This document shows positions 1-11,100 of a DNA stretch of 64,000 nucleotides, piece after piece. The first letter of the stretch is position 1; the number at the start of each line of letters is the position of its first letter. Below the pieces are notes generated by a model, which saw only the letters and a list, made by a program, of their open reading frames with translations, searched no databases and was not told the origin of the DNA. This DNA comes from Aptenodytes patagonicus (Eukaryota > Chordata > Aves > Sphenisciformes > Spheniscidae): the NCBI RefSeq assembly GCF_965638725.1, contig NC_134949.1, positions 38,778,151-38,842,150 on the forward strand, written 5' to 3'. Made by a program: the position numbers and the translations under genes.

Positions 1-33
1 TTGAGGCAGGACTAAGCAGTCTCCTCTTCCCAG

Positions 34-182
34 ATTGCAAAGTCCGTGACCTCTGCGTGGCTCCATACAAATGCACGAGACACGACTGCTGTAATATTGC
101 TGGAGTGCAGGGTGTGCAGTTCCAGGAGTACGTAGTCACACATGGGGCCCCGTGGCTGCCTGCCAGCCTTTCAACAAGGAGG
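34..182 (+). other. Exon-like segment, Cys-rich, gene unknown
   Basis: A strong acceptor (CTCCTCTTCCCAG, ending at 33) and a fair donor (GAG then GTAACA at 183) bracket 149 bases. Only one frame is open: it begins CKVRDLCVAPYKCTRHDCCN and continues to PASLSTRR. Five Cys residues in the first 20 suggest an extracellular or metal-binding fold. I do not recognise the family. A chance open frame of this length is possible. Confidence 0.3.
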
Positions 183-1537
183 TAACATCCAGGCAATTTG
201 TGTTCGAAATGGCACAGCGTACGCAGTTCAGATGCAAAGCAACGTGGGAAAATGGAGGAGAGAAGTTTGATTATATAGGTGCATCCACATGGCCGTTAAC
301 CACTGATTTATCCCCAGGTGAACTTTGTTCTCTTAATTTCAAAATAGTTGGCTAGTTAAGTTAGAGGGATCATTTTATTGTGTGACCCTGAGGAATCTTA
401 ATTTGAAGAAACGTGAGTTACTGTGAAATTATCCTCACACTCAAAATATGAAGTTCTCCAGGAGAAGTGGAGACAATCTCGTAATTGCGAAGTTCGTCTA
501 AATTATATTTCAAAATGTACAGTACGTAGCTGCAAAACTGTCACGATGTTCTTGCAGGGCAGGAAAATAACAAAGAAATTCAGGGACAGATGTGCCATCT
601 GTTGCTCTAAAATCCCTGATGGTGAATTTTCAAATCCACTGATCAAGGGAAGAGCATTTATCTTCTTTAGTACTTACAGTTTCATGAGAAAGTCTCTACC
701 CTTTAGCAAGCAGGACACCAAGCCGACCTTTCATTATTCCAGGATGAAAAACTTCTCTCAATGTTCCTTCAGTTTCCTAGAGACCTCATCTTTGCCTAAT
801 GATACGTATATTCTTTTTCCTATTAAATCCCATCTGCATTATATATTTTTTCATTATACCTCACCATATTGTAACTCGATTAGCTCCTTCGTTTTTTTTC
901 CTGTGCATTGTTGATAAGACACGCCAGGTTAGTTTTGTGTCTTGGACTCACTGGAGGTCTCAGATGCAGTAAGAAATGGGAAAGTTGCGGCTGGGAACTG
1001 AACTAGTCCATCAATGCGGGGGGTACGAGCTTACCTGCCAGGGAGCACGATGTGGAAGTTAACTGCCTGGACCTTCATTTTAAGGATTGTGAGCAGCTCT
1101 TGAACAGACATGTTAGTTTGACTGATGCGATTTGGTGAGACATTTTGAATGGGGTCAGGGTGGGTATGTTTCCTTTTGAAAACAGGACTTCGGGATCAAT
1201 ATATCTCTGCAGTTAATAGAGTAGTGCTGGTAGTTAATAAATTAATCCTAGCATTAAAAGTCTTCTCCTAAGGTGTTTGTCCATTTATGCAAGTCTCATA
1301 TCTTTCAAAGGTGCAATCTTATTTTGACAAGCTGAGGTATTTTATATTTTAAGGTCAGGATCAAGCTGAAAGCTGTCTTTGCTTATAATCCCACCTTTGT
1401 TATTTTAGTAACTGCTGGAGTTTAAAAGAGCATTACCATTTTATTCCATGGGTAAGACTGAATCCTGGGGAAATATAGAGTGCTACATTGACAGCCCAGT
1501 TATAGGTAATTTTTCCTTTTTTATGGAAGAAGGGGGG

Positions 1538-1569
<32 letters not shown>

Positions 1570-3648
1570 GCATGGAGGTAATGTTACAAACTAAACTAAT
1601 TTAATAGCTGCACTGCCTCGTGAAATAGAAGGGGAAGCATTCTTGAATTTGTTTCTCTGAATGAAACATCAAAACATACCCTGGCTTGAGTTTGCTATTA
1701 TTTTGCTCAGTTTCAATTTAGCAGTAAGAGCTGCTTGAATTTTGGGAGTGCCATATGGAGTCCGTTTATAAAACACTTCACTACTCTTTCCGTACAAATT
1801 CCAGTGTGCTTTAATTGTCTTCACTGGACAGCCTACACCACCTGTAATGGCTAGTCATTCTGTCATCTAAAACCTGGGTGTACTCATGTAAATGAGTTTA
1901 TCTAAACCTTTAAGCTTATTTTGTCATGAACACTTTTAATTCTGAACCTTTTTTTTCCTGGCATTTTGAAAAGTTGAGGTCAGATTTGCTTATTTCTGTT
2001 TGAGTGTCTAGTGCAGTTGGATCCTAATAAGAACTCCCACGTGTAACAACAGTAATAGCCTATATGCTGTTAAAGGAAAAAAAATCCTGCATTTAAAATA
2101 GCAATGGCTTTGCAGCTGTTGGTCGGGTCTACTCTGCAGAGATTGAAGAGCAGGATTCAGCTCCAGATGAAGACAACTGCATTTAGGTGTCTATAAATAG
2201 GTATCTACATGTGTACTAAGTGCCTAAGCAACCGTTACTGTCAATGGAAATAGGGGTGGCATGCAGATGCCTAAACGTAAGTGTCTGGTGCCATTTTATG
2301 GCCCTCAGGGTATCAATCTCAATTCCATTTGCTCCTCCAGAAACGCACTGAGCTTCTGTAAATCCTCTGTTATATCTGGAAAGCCATGCAGATGCCTTGG
2401 GTACCCTGCAGCATCCTAAAAGGCACTGGATGCCAATGCTTAAGCAATGGCACCCTGCATATATGGAAAATATATCACGGCTGGGATGGGGACGTGGCAA
2501 GGGCAGAAAAGGGGGAGGAGGAGCTGGCAAAAAGCTTGAAGATGTTGGTTATTTCTGTGAAAGAGCAGGCCTGTTGCTGTAGGCTCACCCATAAAACCAA
2601 GTCGGCAAACCTCCTTTGATGGAGATGCAGTCCCTGTCTCTGCTAGGACAGCTTTATCAGTGCAGGAGTACCTACACAGAGTATGGTCCCCTCTATTCTG
2701 GGCACATATTGGTGCTAGGAGAGCCGGGAGGAGAGGAGGGCACAGCTCGCCCTCAGGCACTGCCTGCAGCAGGGTTTTGTCTGGAGTGGCTTCATAAGGC
2801 ACAAAGCATGCCTGAAGTTACCTCAGCTCCTCACGCTGCCACCACACACAGAGGCTACTTGCAACTCCTGCAACGCACTGAACAGGGTCTGGGAAAAGAA
2901 ACGAGATGTTCAGTGTCTTTCACTGTCTTCAGGCAAAAATGCCAAGGGGGCTTTGGGCCATGAGGTGCTGTTACCCATCAAGCAGCCTTTAGTTTTCCCA
3001 CACTTTTTTTCCACAGCTGAGTGGCTTTCAAGATACTTGCTGGAGCTTCACAGCATTGAAAAATATGGAGGGAAGGACAGAAGTGGTGTTGAGAGGTTTG
3101 TTCTGGTGCTGATGAAACTAGACTGTTGGCAGCCTCATGCAGGCTCTTCGGGAAGTGGGTCAGTGGCAAATCCTTTGCTTATTCACAAGGTTATTTAGTT
3201 GTGTGAAGCAGACCAGCGTTAAGTCTCAGGATACGTGTGCCAGATATATAGTTACTGCTTGTTTTGCATGAGGCAGAAACAAAGCTAATGGCTGCAGGCA
3301 TAGCAAAGTACTTCCACATCTCTTCAAGCCGCCTTTCTGGAAGAGCAGTCAGAAAAGAATAGTACAGATCCCTAAATACCACACTTGGTCCAGCAAAGGA
3401 GAAAAGAGTTGAAGACAGGTCTCTCACTTGAGTGTTTCCTAGTGTTAATTAATATTTAAATACTATTTTTAAGAACATTAGTGAGTCTCGTGTAATCTTG
3501 ACATTCTCAGATACTAGCAGGAAGAACAGTGGTTTATTAGTCAGCCAGAGGTTTGGATAATCACTATTGAATTTTTAGCTAGATGTTCCTTTTAAAACTT
3601 GCTTTTGAATGATGTGCCTGAGAAATATTATTCATTGGTGTGTCGTAC
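183..3648. other. No recognised gene
   Basis: AT-rich with short random frames. A segment at about 2380-2990 is richer in GC and in overlapping short frames on both strands, but none has a family match I can see. Confidence 0.6.
1551..1569. repeat. T19 homopolymer
   Basis: Uninterrupted T run inside a T-rich stretch; no retroposon hallmarks were seen beside it. Confidence 0.9.
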
Positions 3649-3767
3649 CTTTGTAGCGATTTCAAGCTGGACAATCATCTTTGTTGAATCCAGCATTTTT
3701 TCAACACTCTTGTCTGCATCATCCCCATTTGTCCTGTTGAAGATGTTGTTTGGATAAACCCTGCCTC
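3649..3767 (-). other. Exon-like segment on minus strand, gene unknown
   Basis: On the minus strand an acceptor (CAGTTTTTTGCAG, ending at 3768) and a donor (AAAG then GTACGA at 3648) bracket 119 bases with 39 open codons. The peptide runs GRVYPNNIFNRTNGDDADKS then VEKMLDSTKMIVQLEIATK. It has protein-like composition and one N-glycosylation site (NRT). I cannot assign it. It could be an exon of an unseen minus-strand gene, a pseudo-exon or chance. Confidence 0.35.
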
Positions 3768-4570
3768 CTGCAAAAAACTGCTCGGGTTTTTTTGGAAGTG
3801 GAATTAGGGTGAGATTTTTTCCAATGCTTCTAGGATTGAGATGTATTAACGCCAATTGTTAATGCTGTGACTTAAAGAGCAGAAGAACCACTTCTCCTGC
3901 AGCAACAAAGCAGCTCAGCAGCCCCTGTTCATTTAAAAAGAATGAATTATGTATTTCACTCCATGTCCAACTCTGCAGGTTTTGCCTACAAGGACTGCTA
4001 TTAGTGGCATTACCTCTACAAAACATGTTTTGTCCAGTTCAGTAAAAAATCCACGGTGCTGCCTTCTCCAGAAGGATGTCTCTACTAATAGGCGAGCAGG
4101 CTAGAGAGTGCATTTACACTCAACAGATCTGTAATCTCTGTGGTGGCTGTCAGCCTGCTACCACTTGGGATCAAAATGTCCACACTGGGGTTAATAACAG
4201 CCAACTTTAGGGTATGTGCTGGTTGGGTGGGCTGTAGCATGTAGGTCCTGTCGTGGTCTTGCGAAAAGGTCGTCTGCTAAGACACCATCTGTGCTTGAGC
4301 TCTCTCCTTCCTAAAAGCGAGGCATCTAAGTTATATAGACATGGGGAAGGGGAAAGTCCATGTTGAGACACACCCTATATGTCTTTTGCTTTTCAGGAAA
4401 ACGCAACCATATCAAATTGATAGGTCAAGTACACTTATTTAATTTAAGGGAAGATATTTTTGACAGCAGTGTTTGATTTTAAGCCTGTTTCAGAAATGGT
4501 TGATACTGAGCATGCAGAAAAGCAGCCAGAATTATGTAGTAGTGGTAGTTATGCTAAGAAATTGAGTGAT
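3768..4570. other. No recognised feature
   Basis: Unique-looking sequence up to the solo LTR; nothing supported. Confidence 0.6.
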
Positions 4571-5163
4571 TGTCGTGGTTTAACCCCAGCCGGCAACTAA
4601 GCACCACGCAGCCGCTCGCTCACTCCCCCCCAGTGGGATGGGGGAGAGAATCGGAAGGGTAAAAGTGAGAAAACTCATGGGTTGAGATAAAGGCAGTTTA
4701 ATAGGTAAAGCAAAAGCCACACACGCAAGCAAAGCAAAACAAGGAATTCATTCACTACTTCCCATGGGCAGGCAGGTGTTCAGCCATCTCCAGGAAAGCA
4801 GGGCTCCATCACGCGTAACGGTTACTTGGGAAGACAAACGCCATCACTCCAAACGTCCCCCCCTTCCTTCTTCTTCCCCCAGCTTTATATACTGAGCATG
4901 ACGTCACATGGTATGGAATATCCCTTTGGCCAGTTCTCGGTCAGCTGTCCTGGCTGTGCCCCCTCCCAGCTTCTTGTGCACCTCCAGCCTGTTCAGTCGG
5001 TAGAGCATGGGAAGCTGAAAAGTCCTTGGCTAGTGTAAACACTACCTAGCAACAACTAAAACATCGGTGTGTTATCAACATTGTTCTCACCCTAAATCCA
5101 AAACACAGCACTGTACCAGCTACTAGGAAGGAAATTAACTCTATCCCTGCTGAAACCAGGACA
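4571..5163 (-). mobile_element. Solo LTR, avian ERVL-like, minus strand
   Basis: A 593-bp element bounded by TG..CA (TGTCGTGGTT at the left, CCAGGACA at the right on the plus strand). A perfect 5-bp target duplication GTGAT sits at 4566-4570 and 5164-5168. Read on the minus strand it has a CRE (TGACGTCA, 4899-4906), a TATA box (TATATAAA, 4891-4884) and an ATTAAA poly(A) signal. No internal retroviral genes are present, so it is a recombination remnant. It is homologous to the element at 56575-57121. Short frames inside it are not genes. Confidence 0.9.
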
Positions 5164-8100
5164 GTGATCCAGGTAAAATTCTACTGTAAATCCCTAAACT
5201 TGGCCTACTGTCATGTGTGCAAGATCTTACTGACCATTGTGTAAGCATGCATCATTTGGAGCACATCTGCATCATATTATATCCTAATCCAGTTATCCAA
5301 TACCGCTTTTGGTTTCTGGAGATCCTTGCCTGAGAAAAATAGATTTTAAAATTATTTTAGAAGATGGTTGCTATATCTTAATGAGTCAGCCATTAAAGTG
5401 ATTGATTCATTAAATCTAATACTTGGTGTTAGACATCTAATCTAATTAGAAATCTAATCTCTCTACTAAAATATTAAACACATTCATTAATACCTGCCAA
5501 CAAAATAATTGTAATTGCAAGTGAACCCTTTTAATGGTGCTTTCATGATTCCTGACCAAAATACAATTGTTCAAAACTGTTGTGCAGTTCCTTTAAAGCA
5601 CTATGTCCAAAGTTAGCAGCCATGTTTTAGATGCTACCACTTTTCCTTTAACTGAAAATCACTGCTGGGGCAGGATTCTGCTTAATCATCTCTGTAAGGC
5701 CTCTGAAGGGAAGGACAGATGTGACAGTTAAAGTATTAGCATAATTATAGTTATTTATGAGTCTTCCGATAATCTTAAGTTTTGGGGAACCTAGCCCTTT
5801 ATATTCAAACATTAATTTCTCCTTTTTCAAGAATAACAGTAACAAGGAGAGAGTGATCTGTCAGCTGGCTCCCAAAGCGTCACCTCCAAGGTATTTTCTA
5901 AGTACTGGATCTCAGTCTGAAGACTCCTGTGCTCTAGTGTATAGCAAGACTGAAATATCTGATTTTACATGGCTGTGATGCAAGTCATTCCAGGCAAAAG
6001 TCAAAAAAAGGCCGCAGGCCCAGCATAAGCGCCTCTGGCAAATTAAAAAAAAAAAAAAAAAAAAAAAGCTTTTATAAAAAAAATTAAATATCTTCCAAAA
6101 AAGTTAGACTCAGATGCCCTCTACCATGCCTCTGGGTTCATTCCCTAAGTATTAGCAGACTCTCCACAAACAAATCACACAGTATGGACAACTCCCAGGG
6201 CTGCCGAGGCAGACTGGATTTCCCAGGTCAGTGAAGAGTTTCTTTGTGGAAGGCTTCCTTGCCTAGCGTGTCCTCCCTGCGCTAGGGCAGGGGGATCGCA
6301 CCTCCGTTGTTAGGTCTGGGACTGCCTTATAGTTAAGCTGCTGGTTTTCTGAAGTGCTTTGCAATACACATGGCTACACAAATTATTTTGAATATCTGTG
6401 TGCTTTTCTGAAGGTGTGGAATAGGGCCGTATTTGAGATTGCTTGAGCCAGAAGTTCACCCTGGAAAGGTGGGATTTACAGTCCCACTTGAAAAAAACCT
6501 TTGATCGCCAACATTAAGTAGTAATTTTAGCAGAGTTTGCATGGACTTGGGACTGACTTATGACTTTGCTCTCTCCTAAACTGGTTTGCTTGTTTGATTT
6601 TTACACAATGATTTGTTTACAACTGCATGTTAGCCTAGGTTAGAAGGAATGCGGATGGAAAGTGCAGCAGCTCATCCTGAAGAACTTCAGGAGCGGACGT
6701 TTCCAAAGATAAATTTTCACAGACAACCATATTTTTGTGTAACTCTGTACTGAATAAGTTAATGTGTAGATCATAATCAGTATGGGCTGATCTGCGTGGG
6801 GGCTGCTGTTTGTGTTCACAGGAGGAAGGCGATGGGCACACAGGGGTTGGTGGCAGGGAGAGGGTATTGCCTTTTTGGGTGGCAGCCTGCGTTCCAGCAG
6901 CTTAAACTATGAAGTCACAGTTTTAGTTAATGTTTGGCCCAACTATTTCCATTGTGGATATCACATTCAAATGTTATTTGGAGCAAAAATTAGTCTTTCA
7001 GTAGTGTTTAGGCTTGGGACAGCATCAGATAAAATAACTTTTCCTGTGCAGCAGGTTGGAGTTCTGGTACGCACCAGGTACCAGTGTAAAAATATGTGGC
7101 TCAAGGTATGTGGCAGGGCCAGCTGGTTCCCAGCCATGCTGTGGTGCCAACAGTTTGAATATTCCTTTGCCAGTCTCAGAAATACCTGTTGTGGCTGGTA
7201 TTTCATTTTCATCTCATTTTCATTAGGATTTTTGCCCAGAGAAAGAAACACACTCGCAATCTGAAAATACTTTGAAAATTGCCATGCCCACTTCTATGTC
7301 CTGTGTGGAGTGGGTGAGAGAAGTTAGGCATTATCTGAATAGTGAATTCTCCCTTAAACTTTCTCCAAAATCCTGTTGCTTTTCTCTTCACGTGCCTATG
7401 AAATTTGCACGTGGCTGAGAGGTTGCACTGCTGTGGTTACACTCGGGAGGCACTTAGGAGGCAGCTGAAGGTGTCAGTCCTGCCAGATATTATTTTGGGG
7501 GAAGAAATCCCAAGCAGAGCTTCTCCTCCATCTAAAATACACATCTGGAACATTTTCAAATGGATATGATTTTACTGGAGAGCTAAGGGGAACAAAAGTT
7601 TCTGACCTCATGATGTTTTTGTCTTTCTAATACAAAAAATAGAGTAAATTTTGCAGTGCTGGAAAATGTTACCTAAACATTCTTTGCACCCTATGTTCCA
7701 GGAAGCAGAGGGCATCATTCATCTAATTTAAGCTTGTGTTAATGGCATTTTAGGGCAATATGAGGGAATGTCCTTGTGTCTGCTAGGCACTCTAGAAATA
7801 CAGTACCTGCATAAACCACCCCGAATATTCTGTAGCTTTTTTTGGAGATGTGTGTAGAAGCAGAGCTTCGGGCACGTATGCATTCTGTTTGGGAGACCAG
7901 TTGTAGCAGTGGTTATGATGATCTGGCTGCTTGTAGACAAGAGCTTTCCAGAGGCAAATTGGCAACATATGCATTTTTTTAACTAATGTTTTTAATTGGC
8001 TGTGCTGTGCTGAATTTTGTAGAGGAATTAATACACTAAGGTAAGCTATAAAATTCTAATGATGTGCTGATAAAAATATATAGAATTCAGTTCTTTCTTT

Positions 8101-11100
8101 CTCTTTTTCTTTTAGGAAACAATGTGTAGCATGCAACCCTGAATCTTGTCATTAAGGTAAAAAAATGCTTAAATATGCTTTGACTGACAGTTTCTAGCAG
8201 CACCGATGTGGGAAAAGATGCTTTTCGTCAGCCCCACATATAAGTATAATTCTCATTGAAATTCTTTCTGTAAATAGGTTGATGGTGGGAATATAGTTTG
8301 AGAAGCTCACATGCTTTCCTGAAATTTATGCTTCCCATGATGGCAATAAATTACAAAACTCATGTTAAGAGCCTTCTAGTTCTCAGAATACAAATGTAGA
8401 TTTTTCCTTCAGAGGCTTACTGTCATTCTGCATCTGTGAAGTTTGTTACAGAATAGAAAACAAACATGAAACTGCTGCGTTTTTGCAATTTTATAGATGT
8501 TTTAATTCATCAACAATCTAGCAATATGTAGATACCATTTATGGTATCATTGATGGTATTTCTAAATACAGACTAACTTTAGCACAGTTTTATTTTGGCT
8601 GTGAAACTGTAGCTTCATCTCTTACGTTACATCAGCCTAAGCACTAGATGTGTACCACCGTGTGCCATCCCACTGATACCACTATCATGAAGTAACAAAG
8701 GATAAAGCTTCTACTTTAATTAGGACATCTCTGGGACTGTGTTTTTCTGCGACAGAAAAGTCTTTTATGTGAAAAGCTCTTGATTAACAAAACCCCAGTC
8801 AGGTTTCTGATAATAGAGAAAGTGGATTTATGTATCAAAATGTGTATTGCTTTCAAACGTAAAATGTTTTAAAATTAATATTTAAAAAAATACATAAATT
8901 TTAAATAGCAAAAAAAGAAAAGATTTTGCTTTCCTGATAAGTCCATTACCAACTCAGCAGCATTACTCTTGTGACACATATGAAAAAGTACATGGATCCA
9001 CACCCAAAGGACAGAAAATCATCCACTGTACCTCTGGCAACATAAAAAAATGAGCAGCAATAATGCTATTTTGTCTACATCATTTTATTACTTAGCATTT
9101 GGTTCTTTCTAAAAATGCATTACCCCTTCATTATTATTATTTACTTTTGTGGTAAACCTTGTTTTGGTCTTTGGAAAGATTGAAGAAGTGGAGAGATTGA
9201 AGAGCTCCAAAATGCGAGGAATGCAGAAGAGGCTTAAAGTTTCCGTATGTCTCCAGCTCTGTTCCTGCCTTCAGCACAAGTGTAGGTGGTGAGTCCCCAG
9301 TGCTGGTTCTGGATCACGGCATCGCTGCTCTGAACTGCGGTATCTGGAGAGAGGGAAAACCCCCTGCAAGAAAGTCTCACTTTTCTCTCGTAGTCCCAGA
9401 GACCAGCTTCAGCATCCTTGTACCACTCTCTTTTCAAGTATTAGTTTTAATTCTGTGGACACAGCAGTGAAAAGAGTGTAATAGTGGTGACAAAAAGGGG
9501 AAAAGAACCATGAAGCTGTTATAATTCTATAAATGGTCGATAAATAATTCTCAGCTTTCTATGAAAAACCTTGCACCCCCATATCAACTTAAAACCATCA
9601 GAGATACAACAGAAAACTTCAGTGAAAACTTGCTGGTTGGAGAGGAAAAGTTCTTTGAAGTCCACAAAGCAGATACTCAGGATCAAAAATATGCTATTAC
9701 TTTTTTGAAGCAGGTGTAGGCTAGAAATGCTGCTGTATGAAAACAAGATTGCTGCCTTACTAAGACCTTGCCCAATATTTCCTTATCTTCTCAGTTGAAA
9801 CAGTCTTAACTTTCTCAGGCAATGTATGTTGCACATGGATAAGTGAGGTCTTCCAAAGAATGGATTGGTGCTGAAGACATTGATGAGATATTCTATTATC
9901 TCTGGCAGTGGTTTTTATCTACACTAGCTTTAAGACTATTACCTGTGCAATTTCAAAGATTTCACATGGAAATGTTGGACTGGATCTAACAGTGGGTTAT
10001 GGCAAAGTAGTCCAAAGTGTGTGAAAAAATATAAATAACAGAAATTACTTTAAAATAAGGCTGAATTTTGGTTTAATATTGACGGTTGCTTGTTTTAATA
10101 ATGGGTACTCCTCCTTGATGTCCAAAACATTCATTTTTTGCATAATTTCATTCAGGAAATGTATTTTTTTTCTTGTTTTCTTTATTTGCCTGTGCTTAAG
10201 AGTACAGAAGCCCAGAGACTGACCTTGCTTGTAATTCAAAGTATGTTCAGGAGCAGCTTGAACATCTTGGAAACAGTGCATGTTTCAGCTCTACTGTTTC
10301 AAACTGCCTGGTCATGTTGAGGTTTGATTTCAGCATGCTTTAAATAATTATAGTTTTCCTGAAGGTCTGGCTGAAAAGAAACATCATGAGCAGTGCAACA
10401 TTAAATAATACAGGTTTTCTAAAATTCGGGGTGAGTATCTTTAGCGATAAGTACAAATCAGTAAGGGGACTTCGAACCTCCTCTGTACTGATGGGGGCTG
10501 AGATAACTAAGTCGGAATCAGTAGAGATGTGCCCTCCTATTCCACCGCGTGTATGTGCAGTCTTTGGGTGGGGTTAGTGGCCATCCTTTTGAACTAGCAG
10601 GCCAGGCAGGTGGTACTGTATGTAACCTGAGTCTTGTAAGTGTTAATTTTATCTATGTTTATTTTGGTGTGGGTTTTTGAAACTGGGTAGTTTTAATAGG
10701 AGGAAAATGTTACTAAATGACTTGAAATTCCACTCCCTGGGATAAATGTTTAGAATGGAACAAAAGGAGAAGGGAAAATTAACTTGCCTTTTGCTGTCAA
10801 GAATGTTACAAATAACTCATTGGCTAGTGGTATTGAGACATCAGAGGTGATAGAAGGTATCTGCACAAGGTTTTATTTAATTTATGAACATATGGAAATA
10901 CTGTAATAATTTTCTTGGGTTTTGTTGTGTGGTGTTGTCTGTTGCAATTTTACGGCCATGACTGAAAATCCAAGCTCCCTGCCATCGAAGCTGAAGAAGC
11001 ACAGGCTTTTTGCGTGCTTGTTTTTGGGAGGACTTGCTATCAGTCTGATTTCCGTTAAAGATTGTTTAATTAAAATATACTTGCAGAAGAAATGGTACTG

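Noticed and set aside
423-914. 163-codon frame near the left edge
   Set aside because: AT-rich, with Phe/Ser/Tyr-rich random composition, no domain and no splice or start context.
3191-3427. Minus-strand 78-codon frame that might continue the exon at 3649-3767
   Set aside because: Candidate acceptors exist, but the frame that fits the phase of the upstream donor soon stops and no convincing exon boundary was found.
4826-5038. 70-codon frame whose peptide recurs near 56,700-56,924 on the other strand
   Set aside because: The shared peptide is only the two homologous solo LTRs read in the same relative direction; LTRs do not code for it.
6812-7264. 150-codon plus-strand frame
   Set aside because: The opposite strand is equally open, there is no family resemblance, and composition is like neighbouring non-coding DNA.
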